From positions 310,001 to 374,000 of the forward strand of contig CAIPAH010000024.1 of NCBI GenBank assembly GCA_903862955.1: 64,000 nucleotides of DNA. The letters run 5' to 3'. Origin of the DNA: an uncultured Opitutia bacterium. GTDB taxonomy: Bacteria; Verrucomicrobiota; Verrucomicrobiia; Opitutales; Opitutaceae. The notes under the pieces were generated by a model that saw nothing but the letters and a program-made list of their open reading frames with translations, ran no database searches and was not told where the DNA came from. This document shows positions 24,289 through 33,159 of the stretch, piece after piece. Position 1 is the first letter of the stretch. Every line of letters starts with the position of its first letter. Position numbers and translations under genes: made by a program.

Positions 24289-24948
24289 CTAGATCGACGA
24301 CGCCCGATTGAACTCGGTGGGCCGGTATTTGCTCAGTTCGTTCAGATCGTGCCGGCTGATGAGGTGCAGGGCGAACGCCCGGAAGGTTGCGGCTTCTAGG
24401 CTCACGCAATACGCCTGATAGAGCCGCCGGATGGTGGTGCGGACAAGCGTGTGATGGAATGCGTGCGTCTTGAGCCTCTTCTTCAAGTCGGCGTAATGCT
24501 TGTGGAACTGTTCGGAAAATTCGGCCTTCGGCATGAGGATTGCCCCGACCAAGTATTTCGCGTCTTTCTCCATGACTGCATACTCGTGGTCCGACATCTT
24601 CGCTACCGCATCCCGAATTTCTTCGGGCGTCGCCACGAGCTCGTTGTGGTCGCTCGGCATGTGGAGAATGGAGTGGACCACTTCCTCCAGCAGCGTGGAG
24701 AAATAGCGCGGCGAGGAAGCGTTCATTAGCTTCTCGTCCACAAAGATTCTGCGATTGGCACCGAGGTATGCCTCGATGCCGAATTCCTCACGAAGTCCTT
24801 CTACGGGATAAATCTGGAAGCCCTGTTGCTCTACGAAGCTCTCGATCCTGAACCTACAGCCGTCCAGACACCCCGGTCGTTTCCGAATATCAAGGGCGAT
24901 CTGTTCGAGCTCTGCTGGAGTGAAGGGTTCGTAGGGCAGCAGGTTCAT
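24289..24948 (-). CDS. ImmA/IrrE-family protein with altered metallopeptidase motif
   Basis: A 219-residue protein of the ImmA/IrrE (COG2856) type, usually zinc peptidases that cut a partner repressor. The second signature is present: 'YAVMEKDAKYLVGAILMP'. The first, normally H-E-x-x-H, reads E-E-V-V-H in 'YFSTLLEEVVHSILHMP', so the first zinc His is replaced by Glu. It may be inactive or use a different ligand. Its ATG overlaps the XRE regulator's stop by four bases, forming a regulator/peptidase pair as in phage and mobile-element control or toxin-antitoxin modules. Confidence 0.78.
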   Translation of the reverse strand: MNLLPYEPFTPAELEQIALDIRKRPGCLDGCRFRIESFVEQQGFQIYPVEGLREEFGIEAYLGANRRIFVDEKLMNASSPRYFSTLLEEVVHSILHMPSDHNELVATPEEIRDAVAKMSDHEYAVMEKDAKYLVGAILMPKAEFSEQFHKHYADLKKRLKTHAFHHTLVRTTIRRLYQAYCVSLEAATFRAFALHLISRHDLNELSKYRPTEFNRASSI

Positions 24949-25337
24949 TTACCGCGCACCAGTGCGACTATGCGCGCGATATCAGCTTTCTTGAGTCGTC
25001 GATTACCGATGGACCGAAGCATTATCGGCATGGCCTCGTTCTCGCTGATGATGTCTGCGATATCTACTGGAATTGAGCCGGTGGCCTTCGCGGCCTTGTC
25101 GAAGAAGTCGTTCGACTCGCCGGTGCCGCGCTTGAAACGCAAGGCTTCGGCCAAACTCTTGAGCCGATTGGGTTCTTGCGAAGGCAAAATGAGTCCGTGC
25201 TCCAGATTGCACAGGTTGGAAGGCTGGAGATCAGCGTTGGATGCTACTTCCCGCGCTGTGAGCTTCAGGCTCAGGCGGCGTTCACGAATGAACGCGCCGA
25301 AGGCTGCGGCAGCATTGGGTTGGACGTTGGTCGGCAT
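24945..25337 (-). CDS. XRE-family helix-turn-helix regulator
   Basis: A 130-residue protein. An N-terminal HTH_3 domain covers about residues 12-75 ('LKLTAREVASNADLQPSNLC' then 'LEHGLILPSQEPNRLKSLAE'). The C-terminal half is unassigned. It is coupled by a 4-base overlap to the ImmA-like gene. The upstream region is AT-rich compared with its neighbours and holds a GCACAAT/ATTGTGC inverted repeat that could be its operator. This suggests a horizontally acquired module. Confidence 0.85.
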   Translation of the reverse strand: MPTNVQPNAAAAFGAFIRERRLSLKLTAREVASNADLQPSNLCNLEHGLILPSQEPNRLKSLAEALRFKRGTGESNDFFDKAAKATGSIPVDIADIISENEAMPIMLRSIGNRRLKKADIARIVALVRGK

Positions 25338-25632
25338 GGGGATGGCGGGTATGGGTCGGAAGAGACGGGGGACAGAGTTATCAAGAATTATAATTTCAAC
25401 GTCTAGTCAAATTTCATCTGTGAATGTTCCGTAATCGGCACAATCAGCGAATTGTGCATCTGTTTGACGTTCAAGTGATGGTGTAGGTAACACCCGGTCA
25501 TTACGTAGCTAAGCGTGCGATCGCCCGCCGGGACCGGGGAGGCACTGGGCATCCCCTCTGCGCTGGGTGCCGCGGGGGGGGCGAGGTAAAGGGGTCAGGC
25601 TGCGTTTCTTGTTGTGCGGCTCGTTGGCGGCC
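25338..25632. other. AT-rich intergenic region upstream of the XRE gene
   Basis: About 295 bases without a gene. The part next to the XRE start (about 25380-25430) is AT-rich and contains TATAAT and TTGACT on the minus strand, but 12 bases apart, too close for a standard promoter. From about 25500 it returns to GC-rich sequence ending in a G8 run near 25573. No other feature is seen. Confidence 0.4.
25438..25457. promoter_or_regulatory. candidate operator, GCACAAT-N6-ATTGTGC
   Basis: A perfect 7-base inverted repeat with a 6-base spacer, 100 bases upstream of the XRE regulator start. Its size and symmetry suit a dimeric HTH protein. Its use by this regulator is inference. Confidence 0.4.
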
Positions 25633-26172
25633 TCACTTCCGGCCGGGCGTCTCGACTTGGGTCTTCAGGTTCACGAGTCCGCGTTCGAAGTCGCCGCCGA
25701 TCATTTTGTCCATGCTCATGAACAGGCACATGACCTTGGAAGCGTAATTCTTGTCGCCGGAGATGCTCCACGTGACGCTCGTGCCGGCGCCGGCGGGCTG
25801 GAGGTGAAACTCGGTGGTCGCGACTCCCGCCATCGGCTTGAGGAACTCCAGTTTCAGCCGGATCAGCTCGGTCGGCGTGCTGGCGATGATCGTCTCCCGT
25901 CCTTCGCCTACCGTGCTGTTGCCCGCCCACGAAAAGCCGGCACCCACGCCGCTCGCCGGGCCGTCGAAGGTCATCTTTGCGTTGGGATCCAGCTTCGCCC
26001 ACGGCGACCACACCTGCATCTGGTGAACATCGTTGATCTGCGGGAAGACGGCGGTGACCGGCGCGGCGATCGTGATTGAGCGCTCCACGCGGTAGGTGTT
26101 CGACTGAAACGCGCCGACGATGAGAATCACGGCGATGAGGGCCACGAGGCCGAGAAGGATTTTCTTGAGCAT
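25633..26172 (-). CDS. SRPBCC (polyketide-cyclase/START-like) protein with membrane anchor
   Basis: A 179-residue protein. The N-terminal helix 'ILLGLVALIAVILIVGAFQS' anchors it. 'YRVERSITIAAPVTAVFPQI' begins the SRPBCC fold, followed by 'VWSPWAKLDPNAKMTFDGP'. It ends in the long C-terminal helix. Such proteins bind hydrophobic ligands; the ligand is unknown. It has no clear operon partner. Confidence 0.85.
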   Translation of the reverse strand: MLKKILLGLVALIAVILIVGAFQSNTYRVERSITIAAPVTAVFPQINDVHQMQVWSPWAKLDPNAKMTFDGPASGVGAGFSWAGNSTVGEGRETIIASTPTELIRLKLEFLKPMAGVATTEFHLQPAGAGTSVTWSISGDKNYASKVMCLFMSMDKMIGGDFERGLVNLKTQVETPGRK

Positions 26173-26279
26173 GGAGGGAGCGGCGAGGCCGCGGGTTGGG
26201 GGTTACGTGTCAAATGATACGATGAACGGGTAGTGACACCGGGGACGCCTGGAGAGGCGGAAAAAGAAAGAAGACAGCT

Positions 26280-26672
26280 TTAGCCACCCGCCATTACCGG
26301 GCGGAATCCCGCTTCGCTCAAAATCTGCGCGATCTTCTCGCGCTGGTCGCCCTGGATTTCGATCGCGCCGTCCTTCACCGTGCCGCCGCAGCCGCAGGCG
26401 GCGCGCATTTTTTTGGCAAGTTGCTCCTTTTCCGGCAGCCCGATCCCGACGAAGCCGTCGATCACCGTCACCGTCTTGCCGCCGCGGTTGCCGGTCTCGC
26501 GCCGGACATCCACGCGACCACGATTTTTGCTTGGCGCTGCCGGCTGCGCAGCCGCGGTCTGAGCCGGCGCAACCCTTGGCTCGGTAGGCAAGCCCGCACC
26601 GCTCAACGCCCCAAACGGGTTCTGCCCCAGCCCGCCGCCTCCATCGGTCGGAATCTTGCCGCCGGCACTCAT
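26280..26672 (-). CDS. SUI1/eIF1-like translation factor (YciH family)
   Basis: A 130-residue protein. The C-terminal 80 residues are the SUI1 domain: 'RGGKTVTVIDGFVGIG', 'KKMRAACGCGGTVKDGAIEI' and 'QGDQREKIAQILSEAGF'. The N-terminal 50 residues are a low-complexity Ala/Pro/Gly stretch. In E. coli YciH affects start-codon fidelity. It lies two bases after the stop of the small gene upstream, likely one transcript. Confidence 0.93.
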   Translation of the reverse strand: MSAGGKIPTDGGGGLGQNPFGALSGAGLPTEPRVAPAQTAAAQPAAPSKNRGRVDVRRETGNRGGKTVTVIDGFVGIGLPEKEQLAKKMRAACGCGGTVKDGAIEIQGDQREKIAQILSEAGFRPVMAGG

Positions 26673-26674
26673 GG

Positions 26675-26965
26675 TCAGGATTGCGCGGGTTTCTCGCGGT
26701 GACTCGAACAGCCGCCAGGCGGCGTAGCCGCCTGCCCTCCGAAGCCTTGGCGAAGGAGGGCGGGGTCCCCGCCGAGGAACGCCAGGGCCTTGGCGTAGCT
26801 GCGGTTGCCCAAAAAGTGTTCCAGCCGGGGGTCCAGGCTGCCTTCGGCCCGGGCGCGGTCGAGATAGCCGTCCAGCTTCTCCATCTCGGTGGCCACGGTG
26901 GTGCCGTCGGAACGCTTGATGGCGTCCAGCAACGAGATAAGCGAGTCCTTGATCTGCGGTTCCAT
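26675..26965 (-). CDS. small hypothetical protein with repeat-derived C-terminus
   Basis: A 96-residue protein. The first 65 residues ('MEPQIKDSLISLLDAIKRSD', 'LDGYLDRARAEGSLDPRLEH', 'FLGNRSYAKALAFLGG') look like a conserved helical hypothetical of Opitutae. From 'LLRQGFGGQ' on, the coding sequence is a dispersed palindromic repeat (CCCTCCGAAGCCTTGGCGAAGGAGG type), so the C-terminus probably arose by insertion. ATG 26965 is used; a further in-frame ATG is at 27001. Function unknown. Confidence 0.65.
   Translation of the reverse strand: MEPQIKDSLISLLDAIKRSDGTTVATEMEKLDGYLDRARAEGSLDPRLEHFLGNRSYAKALAFLGGDPALLRQGFGGQAATPPGGCSSHREKPAQS
26712..26765. repeat. CCTCCGAAGCCTTGGCGAAGGAGG-type repeat inside a gene end
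   Basis: A short palindrome: CCCTCCGAAGCC mirrored by TTGGCGAAGGAGG, preceded by GGCGG/CCGCC arms. It codes for LRQGFGGQ in the small gene's frame. The same 14 bases TGCCCTCCGAAGCC recur at 62768-62781 inside another gene. Confidence 0.75.
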
Positions 26966-27146
26966 TGGGCCGATGGGGAATCTAATCCCGTCGTTACCCA
27001 CCTTAAGCCCGATTGCAATCCCCGAGCCAGCCGCCCGCGTGCTTGTCTATCCCACCCACGCGTGCTGACGTGTGGGCAACCATTTGCCTTCACCAAGCCC
27101 GCCGCCAACACTTTCGGGTGATTCCGCGGTCCCGGACGCCGCCACC

Positions 27147-29945
27147 ATGACTTCCCTCAACGTTCCCACCAGCGCCAACGCCTCCGTCATCGAGGCCAAC
27201 TACGAGGCATGGCGGCAAAATCCCGACTCGGTCGACCCCACCTGGCGCGCGTTTTTCCAGGGCTTCACCCTCGGCTCCGGCGGCGTCCCGCCCTCCGCCG
27301 CCCCCGCCGCGGCCGCCGGCGCGCCGATCATCGACAGCCTCAAGCAGTCGCACGTCCACTACCTCATCAGCACCTACCGCGCGATCGGGCACATGGAGGC
27401 GCATCTCGACCCGCTCAGCGACCCGCCGCCGCCCCACCCCAAGCTCTCGCTCGCGCACTTCCAGCTCGGCGAGGCCGACCTCGACACCTCCTTTGACGTC
27501 GGTTCCTACCTCGGCGGCGGCCAGATGAAGCTCGCCGACGTCCTCCTCGCGCTGCGCACGACCTACTGCGACCACATCGGCGTCGAATACACGCACATCC
27601 AGGACGTCGACGTGCGCCACTGGCTGCAGGAGCGGATGGAATCCTCCCGCAACCAGCCCAGCTTTTCCACCGCCGAGAAAATCCGCATCCTCCGCCGCAT
27701 CCACAAGGCCGAGCTCTTCGAGAAATTCCTCCACACGAAATACGTCGGCCAGAAGCGCTTCTCCCTCGAGGGCGGCGAGACGATGATCGCCGCGCTCGAT
27801 GCGATCATCGAGCACTGCCCACACGTCGCCGTTGAGGAGGTCGTCATGGGCATGGCCCACCGCGGCCGTCTCAACGTCCTCACCAGCGTGATGCGCAAAA
27901 ATTTCGACCTGCTGTTCGAGCAGTTCTCGGAGAATTACATCCCCGACGCCGTGGGCGGCGACGGTGACGTGAAATACCACCTCGGCTACGAGGCCATTCT
28001 CGACACTGCCGCCGGCAAGAAGGTCGAGGTCCGCCTCGCCGCCAACCCGTCGCACCTCGAGATCGTCAATCCCGTCGTCGAGGGTCGCGCCCGCGCCCGC
28101 CAGCGCATTCGCGGCGATACCGAGCGCAAGCGCGTGCTGCCGCTGCTGATCCACGGCGATGCCGCGTTCGCCGGGCAGGGCGTGGTGGCCGAGACGCTGA
28201 ATTTCTCCCAGCTCGCCGGCTACAAGACCGGCGGCACCCTGCACTTCATCGTCAACAACCAGATCGGCTTCACCACCGACCCGGAGGACTCCCGCTCCAC
28301 GCGCTACTGCACCGACGTCGCCAAGATGATCGAGGCGCCGGTTTTCCACGTGAACGGCGACGACCCCGAGGCGGTCTGCTTCGTGGCGCAGCTTGCGCTC
28401 GAGTTCCGCGAACAGTGGCAGCGCGACGTCGTCATCGACATGTATTGCTACCGGAAATTCGGCCACAACGAGACCGACGAGCCGGCGTTCACGCAGCCCC
28501 TGCTCTACCGCAAGATCGCCACCCACCCGCGCGTCTCGGAGGTGCTCAGCGCCAAGCTCGTCGCCGAAGGCACCATCACCGACGCCGAGTCCGAGGCCAT
28601 CAAGGCCGAGTATATTGCCTCGTTGGAGTCCAACCTCGAGAAGGCCAAGGCCAACGAGAGCGCCAAAACCGCCAAGCGCACCGCCGCGCTCGAGGCGCGG
28701 AAGTTCGCGGAGTCCACCGCCGCGTTCCAGCCCGACTACCATTTCAAGCGCGTCCCCACCGGCATCGAACCCGCCTTGCTGGAGCAGATCGTGCGCGGCC
28801 TCACGACCGTGCCGGAGGGCTTCAAGCTCAACGGCAAGCTCAAGCGCTTCCTCGAGTCGCGCGCGACGGCGGTGCGCGAGGGCGGCCCGATTGACTGGGG
28901 CCTGGGCGAGGCGCTCGCGTTCGGCAGCCTCCTCCTCGAGGGCATGCCCGTCCGCCTGAGCGGGCAGGACACCGAGCGCGGCACGTTCAGCCACCGGCAC
29001 TCCGTGCTGCATGACTCAGAGACCCAGGAGACTTACATTCCGCTGCGGCACCTCGACGAGAAGCAGGCGCGCTTCTGCGTCTACAATTCCCTGCTCTCCG
29101 AGGCCGCCGTGCTCGGCTTCGACTACGGCTACTCGCTCGACTACCCGACGATGCTCTGCATCTGGGAGGCGCAGTTCGGCGACTTTGCCAACGGCGCGCA
29201 GGTCGTGATCGACCAGTTCATCGCCAGCGGCGAATCGAAATGGCAGCGACCCAGCGGTATCGTGCTGCTGCTACCCCACGGCTACGAGGGCCAGGGCCCC
29301 GAGCACTCCTCGGCGCGCCTCGAGCGTTTCCTGCAGTCCTGCGCCGAGGACAACATGCAGGTCGCCAACATCACGACGCCGGCCAATTTCTTCCACGCGC
29401 TCCGGCGCCAGATGAAGCGCGACTTCCTGAAGCCGCTCATCGTGATGTCGCCGAAGTCCCTCCTGCGCCTGCCCGCCGCCACGTCGCGCGTCGAGGATTT
29501 CACGACCGGCTCGTTCAAGGAAATCATCGACGACCCGCTCTTCTCCGCCGCCGGCGGCGGCACGCGCGCGCCGTTCGCGCCCGGCGCCCAGGCCCCGGAG
29601 CGCGTCATCTTCTGCTCCGGCAAGGTCTACTACGACCTCGTCGAGCACCGCGACAAACACGCCCCCGGCGCCGCCGCGATCGTCCGCCTCGAGCAGCTCT
29701 ATCCCCTCCACAAGCGCCGCCTCGCGGAAATCGCGAAGAAATACGCCGGTGCCCGGCTCGTCTGGGCGCAGGAGGAATCGAAGAACATGGGCGCGTGGTC
29801 CTACATCGCGCCGCTGCTCACCGACGCGTTCGGCCTCGTGCCGCTCTACGCCGGCCGCAAGGCTTCCGCGTCCCCCGCGGTCGGTTCCCTGGCCTTGCAC
29901 CGCCACGAGTTGGCCGACTTGCTCAAGGAAGCCTTCAGCGTCTGA
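27147..29945 (+). CDS. sucA: 2-oxoglutarate dehydrogenase E1 component
   Basis: A 932-residue thiamine-diphosphate enzyme decarboxylating 2-oxoglutarate in the TCA cycle. The N-terminal E1o motif is 'IEANYEAWRQNPDSVDPTWR'. 'HCPHVAVEEVVMGMAHRGRL' and 'VNNQIGFTTDPEDSRSTRYC' are diagnostic for OGDH E1. The TPP-binding region includes 'LLIHGDAAFAGQGVVAETLN', and the C-terminal transketolase half has 'LLLPHGYEGQGPEHSSARLE'. ATG 27147 (MTSLNVPTS) is chosen. It is the first gene of sucA-sucB-lpdA, 63 bases before sucB. Confidence 0.97.
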   Translation: MTSLNVPTSANASVIEANYEAWRQNPDSVDPTWRAFFQGFTLGSGGVPPSAAPAAAAGAPIIDSLKQSHVHYLISTYRAIGHMEAHLDPLSDPPPPHPKLSLAHFQLGEADLDTSFDVGSYLGGGQMKLADVLLALRTTYCDHIGVEYTHIQDVDVRHWLQERMESSRNQPSFSTAEKIRILRRIHKAELFEKFLHTKYVGQKRFSLEGGETMIAALDAIIEHCPHVAVEEVVMGMAHRGRLNVLTSVMRKNFDLLFEQFSENYIPDAVGGDGDVKYHLGYEAILDTAAGKKVEVRLAANPSHLEIVNPVVEGRARARQRIRGDTERKRVLPLLIHGDAAFAGQGVVAETLNFSQLAGYKTGGTLHFIVNNQIGFTTDPEDSRSTRYCTDVAKMIEAPVFHVNGDDPEAVCFVAQLALEFREQWQRDVVIDMYCYRKFGHNETDEPAFTQPLLYRKIATHPRVSEVLSAKLVAEGTITDAESEAIKAEYIASLESNLEKAKANESAKTAKRTAALEARKFAESTAAFQPDYHFKRVPTGIEPALLEQIVRGLTTVPEGFKLNGKLKRFLESRATAVREGGPIDWGLGEALAFGSLLLEGMPVRLSGQDTERGTFSHRHSVLHDSETQETYIPLRHLDEKQARFCVYNSLLSEAAVLGFDYGYSLDYPTMLCIWEAQFGDFANGAQVVIDQFIASGESKWQRPSGIVLLLPHGYEGQGPEHSSARLERFLQSCAEDNMQVANITTPANFFHALRRQMKRDFLKPLIVMSPKSLLRLPAATSRVEDFTTGSFKEIIDDPLFSAAGGGTRAPFAPGAQAPERVIFCSGKVYYDLVEHRDKHAPGAAAIVRLEQLYPLHKRRLAEIAKKYAGARLVWAQEESKNMGAWSYIAPLLTDAFGLVPLYAGRKASASPAVGSLALHRHELADLLKEAFSV

Positions 29946-30008
29946 GTCACCTTGCCGCCGACTTCTTGTTACTTGGCCACCTGATACCTGTCCCTTTTCT
30001 CCTCCACC

Positions 30009-31265
30009 ATGCCTCTCGAAGTCAAAATTCCCGCGATGGGTGAATCCATCCTCTCCGGCGTGATCGCCAAGTGGTATGTGAAGGACGGCGACATCGTCAA
30101 GAAGGACCAGCCGCTCTTCGAACTCGAAACCGACAAGATCACCTCCGAGGGCACCGCCGAGTCCGCCGGAAAAATATCCCTGAAGGTCGCCGCCGGCACC
30201 GAAGTCAAAATCGGCCAGGTCGTCGCGACGATCGACGCCGCCGCGACTGCAGCGGCCCCGGCCGCTGCTGCCGCCACACCCGCTGAGGCCGCAAAGTCGG
30301 CCTCACCCACTCCGGCCAAAATCGAAAATCGAGAATCGAAATTCGAAAATTCGCCGGCCGTCCGCCGTCTCGCCGCCGAGACTGAGGTTGATCCCGCGAG
30401 TGTTGCCGGCACCGGCAAAGCCGGTCGCGTGACCAAAGGAGATATGCTCGCCGCCGCCGCCGGCGAGGGCACTAGGTCCGAGGCCAAGGGCGATAGCTCA
30501 ACCACCCCATCGCCCCCAGCCCCATCGCCCATCGCCTCCAGCCCCTCGCCCGGCGCGGGCACTGCCGAGCGCCAGACCCGCCGCAAACTTTCCCCGCTCC
30601 GCCAGAAGATCGCCCAGCGCCTCGTCGCCGCGCAGCACGAGGCCGCGATGCTCACCACGTTCAACGAGGTCGACCTCTCGGCCGTCATGGCGCTGCGCGC
30701 CAAATACCAGGACGACTTTGTGAAGAAGCATGGCGTGAAACTCGGCTTCATGTCGTTCTTCGTGAAAGCCGTCGTCCACGCGTTGAAGGAAGTGCCGGCC
30801 GTCAACGTCCAGCTCGACGGCGACACGCTTATCGAGAACCACTACTTCGACATCGGCGTGGCGGTCTCCACCGACCGCGGCCTCATGGTGCCGGTCGTGA
30901 AGGACTGCGACACGCTCGGCATGGCCGACATCGAGAAGCTGATCGCCGCCGCCGCCGCCAAGGCCCGCGATGGCAAGATCACGCTCGCCGACCTCGAAGG
31001 CGGCGTGTTCACGATCACCAACGGCGGCACGTTCGGCTCGCTGCTTTCCACGCCCATCATCAACCCGCCGCAGAGCGCCATCCTCGGCATGCACGCGATC
31101 AACGAGCGCCCCATCGCGCTCAACGGCCAGGTCGTCATCCGCCCGATGATGTTCGTCGCCCTGAGCTACGACCACCGCGTCGTCGACGGCAAACAGGCCG
31201 TCACCTTCCTCGTGAAAGTGAAGCAAGCCCTCGAGGACCCGGCGCGGCTCGTGATCGGAATTTGA
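30009..31265 (+). CDS. sucB: 2-oxoglutarate dehydrogenase E2, dihydrolipoyllysine succinyltransferase
   Basis: A 418-residue E2 core. The N-terminal lipoyl domain (1-78) has the lipoylated Lys in '[17 protein letters not shown]'. The E3/E1-binding domain is about 115-150 ('[18 protein letters not shown]'). The C-terminal catalytic domain ends with the active-site '[13 protein letters not shown]'. The linker before the binding domain contains '[12 protein letters not shown]', coded by the ATCGAAAATCGA-type repeat at 30318-30351. Linkers tolerate insertions, so the enzyme is presumably functional. Confidence 0.97.
   Translation: MPLEVKIPAMGESILSGVIAKWYVKDGDIVKKDQPLFELETDKITSEGTAESAGKISLKVAAGTEVKIGQVVATIDAAATAAAPAAAAATPAEAAKSASPTPAKIENRESKFENSPAVRRLAAETEVDPASVAGTGKAGRVTKGDMLAAAAGEGTRSEAKGDSSTTPSPPAPSPIASSPSPGAGTAERQTRRKLSPLRQKIAQRLVAAQHEAAMLTTFNEVDLSAVMALRAKYQDDFVKKHGVKLGFMSFFVKAVVHALKEVPAVNVQLDGDTLIENHYFDIGVAVSTDRGLMVPVVKDCDTLGMADIEKLIAAAAAKARDGKITLADLEGGVFTITNGGTFGSLLSTPIINPPQSAILGMHAINERPIALNGQVVIRPMMFVALSYDHRVVDGKQAVTFLVKVKQALEDPARLVIGI
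30318..30351. repeat. AAAATCGA-family repeat translated inside sucB
   Basis: A 34-base AT-rich unit made of AAAATCGAAAATCGA followed by an ATTCGAAAATT end. Its composition contrasts sharply with the GC-rich gene around it. It keeps the frame and codes [11 protein letters not shown]. Related copies: 17290, 32163 and 49583. Confidence 0.8.
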
Positions 31266-31430
31266 CTTAGCCGGAAGCCAGGAACCAATCCCTCCGTTTC
31301 ATGGCTTCCTGGCTTCCCCTTTCAAATCCCATGCCGACTCATTGTGATTGGTATCTAATCTGAGCCGGAAACCAGAAACTCAGGATCCAATCCTTCTGTT
31401 TCATGGCTTCCTGGCTTCCGGCTTAAAACA
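31264..31430. repeat. two AGCCGGAAGCCAGGAA-family palindromes between sucB and lpdA
   Basis: Two related inverted repeats lie in tandem: AGCCGGAAGCCAGGAACC to TGGCTTCCTGGCTTCCCC (about 31268-31321), and AGCCGGAAACCAGAAACTCA to TGGCTTCCTGGCTTCCGGCT (about 31362-31425). They fill the gap between the two operon genes and may form hairpins in the mRNA. Confidence 0.8.
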
Positions 31431-31431
31431 C

Positions 31432-32862
31432 ATGTTCGATTCCACTTTCGATCTGATCATCCTCGGCGCCGGCCCCGGTGGCTACGTCTGCGCGTTCCGC
31501 GCGGCCCAGCTCGGGCTCAAGGTCGCCCTCGTCGACAAGCGCGCGACGCTCGGTGGCACCTGCCTCAACGTCGGCTGCATCCCGAGCAAGGCCCTGCTCC
31601 ATTCGAGCGAACAATTCGCCTTCGCCAAGAGTCACGCCGCCGCCCACGGCATCAAGGTCGGCTCCCTCGAGCTGGATCTGCCTACCTTCCTCAAGCGCAA
31701 GGACGAGGTCGTCGCCAAGAACGTCGGCGGACTCGCCCTCCTCGCCAAGGCCCGCAAGATCGCCGTCTTCACTGGCACCGCGTCGTTCCTCTCCGCCAAT
31801 ACCGTCGAGGTCACGGCGGCTGACTCCTCGAAACAACAGCTCACCGCCAAGAACATCGTCATCGCCACCGGCTCCGCTCCGGTCGAGCTGCCCTTCCTGA
31901 AATTCGACGGCACCACCGTCGTCTCCAGCGACCAAGCCATCGCGTTTCCCTCCGTTCCCAAAAAACTCGTCGTGGTCGGCGGCGGCGCCATCGGCCTCGA
32001 GCTCGGCTCCGTCTGGTCGCGGCTCGGCGCGGAGGTCACCGTGGTGGAGTTCCTGCCCAAGATTATCGCGACCTACGACGACGACATCGTCCGCAATTTC
32101 GCCCGGCTGCTCACCAAACAAGGCCTCAAGATCGAGACCGGCGCCAAGGTCACCGGGCTCCGATATTCGAAAATCGAAAATCGAGATTCGAAAATGTCCG
32201 CCGCGACTCTCCTGGCCGAGCGCGAGGGCAAACCGCTCGAATTCGCGGCGGACGTCGTCCTCGTCGCCGTCGGGCGCCGCCCGTTCACCGACGGCCTCGG
32301 CTTGGACAAGGCCGGCGTGCAGCTCGACGAGAAGAAACACGTCAAGGTCGACGCGCACCTCAAGACCACCGCCCCCGGCGTGTGGGCCATCGGCGATGTC
32401 GTCGCCGGTCCAATGCTCGCGCACAAGGCCGAGGAGGACGGCGCCGCCGTTGCGGAATGGATCGCCGGCAAGGCCGGGCACATCAACTGGGACCTCGTTC
32501 CCGCCATCGTCTACACCGACCCCGAGGTCGCCAGCGTCGGCCTGGGTGAGGACGCCGCGAAGGCTACGAGCCGCGCGATCAACGTCGGCAAATTCAACTT
32601 CGCCGCCAACGGCCGCGCCCTCGCCGCCGACGCGGTTGACGGTTTCGTGAAGATCATCGCCGACGCGAAGACCGACCGGATCCTCGGCGCGCAGATCCTC
32701 GGCCACGGCGCCGGCGAACTGATCAGCGAGGTCGTCACGCACATGGAATACGGCGGCAGCGCCGAGGACCTCGGCCGCACGATCCACGCCCACCCGACGA
32801 TGAGCGAAGCCGTCAAGGAAGCCGGCCTCGCCGTCAGCAAGAGCGCGATCCACGCACTCTGA
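31432..32862 (+). CDS. lpdA: dihydrolipoyl dehydrogenase (E3)
   Basis: A 476-residue flavoenzyme reoxidising dihydrolipoamide with NAD+. The FAD site is 'FDLIILGAGPGGYVCAFRAA'. The redox-active disulfide is 'GGTCLNVGCIPSKALLHSS'. The NAD site is 'KKLVVVGGGAIGLELGSVWS', and the C-terminal 'HAHPTMSEAVKEAGLA' has the catalytic His-Glu pair. Between 'VTGLRY' and 'MSAATLL' an extra stretch SKIENRDSK is coded by a translated repeat (32163-32196), inside a hairpin loop of the NAD domain. ATG 31432 is used. It is the third gene of the OGDH operon. Confidence 0.97.
   Translation: MFDSTFDLIILGAGPGGYVCAFRAAQLGLKVALVDKRATLGGTCLNVGCIPSKALLHSSEQFAFAKSHAAAHGIKVGSLELDLPTFLKRKDEVVAKNVGGLALLAKARKIAVFTGTASFLSANTVEVTAADSSKQQLTAKNIVIATGSAPVELPFLKFDGTTVVSSDQAIAFPSVPKKLVVVGGGAIGLELGSVWSRLGAEVTVVEFLPKIIATYDDDIVRNFARLLTKQGLKIETGAKVTGLRYSKIENRDSKMSAATLLAEREGKPLEFAADVVLVAVGRRPFTDGLGLDKAGVQLDEKKHVKVDAHLKTTAPGVWAIGDVVAGPMLAHKAEEDGAAVAEWIAGKAGHINWDLVPAIVYTDPEVASVGLGEDAAKATSRAINVGKFNFAANGRALAADAVDGFVKIIADAKTDRILGAQILGHGAGELISEVVTHMEYGGSAEDLGRTIHAHPTMSEAVKEAGLAVSKSAIHAL
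32163..32196. repeat. ATTCGAAAATCGA-family repeat translated inside lpdA
   Basis: A 34-base AT-rich unit, ATATTCGAAAATCGAAAA then TCGAGATTCGAAAATG, in phase with the gene. It codes YSKIENRDSKM. It belongs to the same family as the unit in sucB of the same operon. Confidence 0.8.
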
Positions 32863-32869
32863 GCGGATT

Positions 32870-32941
32870 TTTAAGGGGAAACCATGAAGCCAGGAACCTG
32901 AGCGGCGTTCCGTTTCGTGGCTTCCTGGCTTCCCCTTCAAA
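32870..32941. repeat. palindromic repeat after lpdA
   Basis: Imperfect inverted repeat with arms related to AAGGGGAAACCATGAAGCCA and TGGCTTCCTGGCTTCCCCTT, a variant of the AGCCGGAAGCCAGGAA family. Confidence 0.7.
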
Positions 32942-32984
32942 CCAGCCTTGCGCCAGCCCGCGCACCTCTTCACCGTTCCGCGCC

Positions 32985-33071
32985 ATGTCCAACTCCGTTC
33001 TCCTCCGTAAACGCTCGCTCTGGCGCGTCGCCCTGACGCTGCAGCGCGTTTGCGCAGGAACTCGGAACTAA
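32985..33071 (+). CDS. possible 28-residue small protein or leader peptide
   Basis: ATG 32985 opens a frame of 28 codons, MSNSVLLRKRSLWRVALTLQ..., a strongly basic peptide ending CAGTRN. It stops 24 bases before a strong intrinsic terminator and lies upstream of the DMT transporter gene. It could be a leader peptide, a small protein or chance. No ribosome binding site is clear. Confidence 0.3.
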   Translation: MSNSVLLRKRSLWRVALTLQRVCAGTRN

Positions 33072-33095
33072 CCCAACCCGATCCGTCCTCACCGC

Positions 33096-33124
33096 AACCG
33101 CGCCCCATCCGGCGCGGTTTTTTT
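33096..33124 (+). terminator. intrinsic terminator
   Basis: Perfect 9-base arms AACCGCGCC and GGCGCGGTT with a six-base loop, followed by a T-run (seven T in all, the first two paired). It probably ends the sucA-sucB-lpdA transcript, or acts as a leader terminator ahead of the transporter gene 36 bases downstream. Confidence 0.9.
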
Positions 33125-33159
33125 ATCTCCGCTCCGGACCGGCCTCCACCCTCACACCC

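Noticed and set aside
27090-29012. 640-codon minus-strand frame opposite sucA
   Set aside because: A composition-driven shadow (Gly/Ala/Val/Glu-rich) of a clear E1 gene with no motifs of its own.
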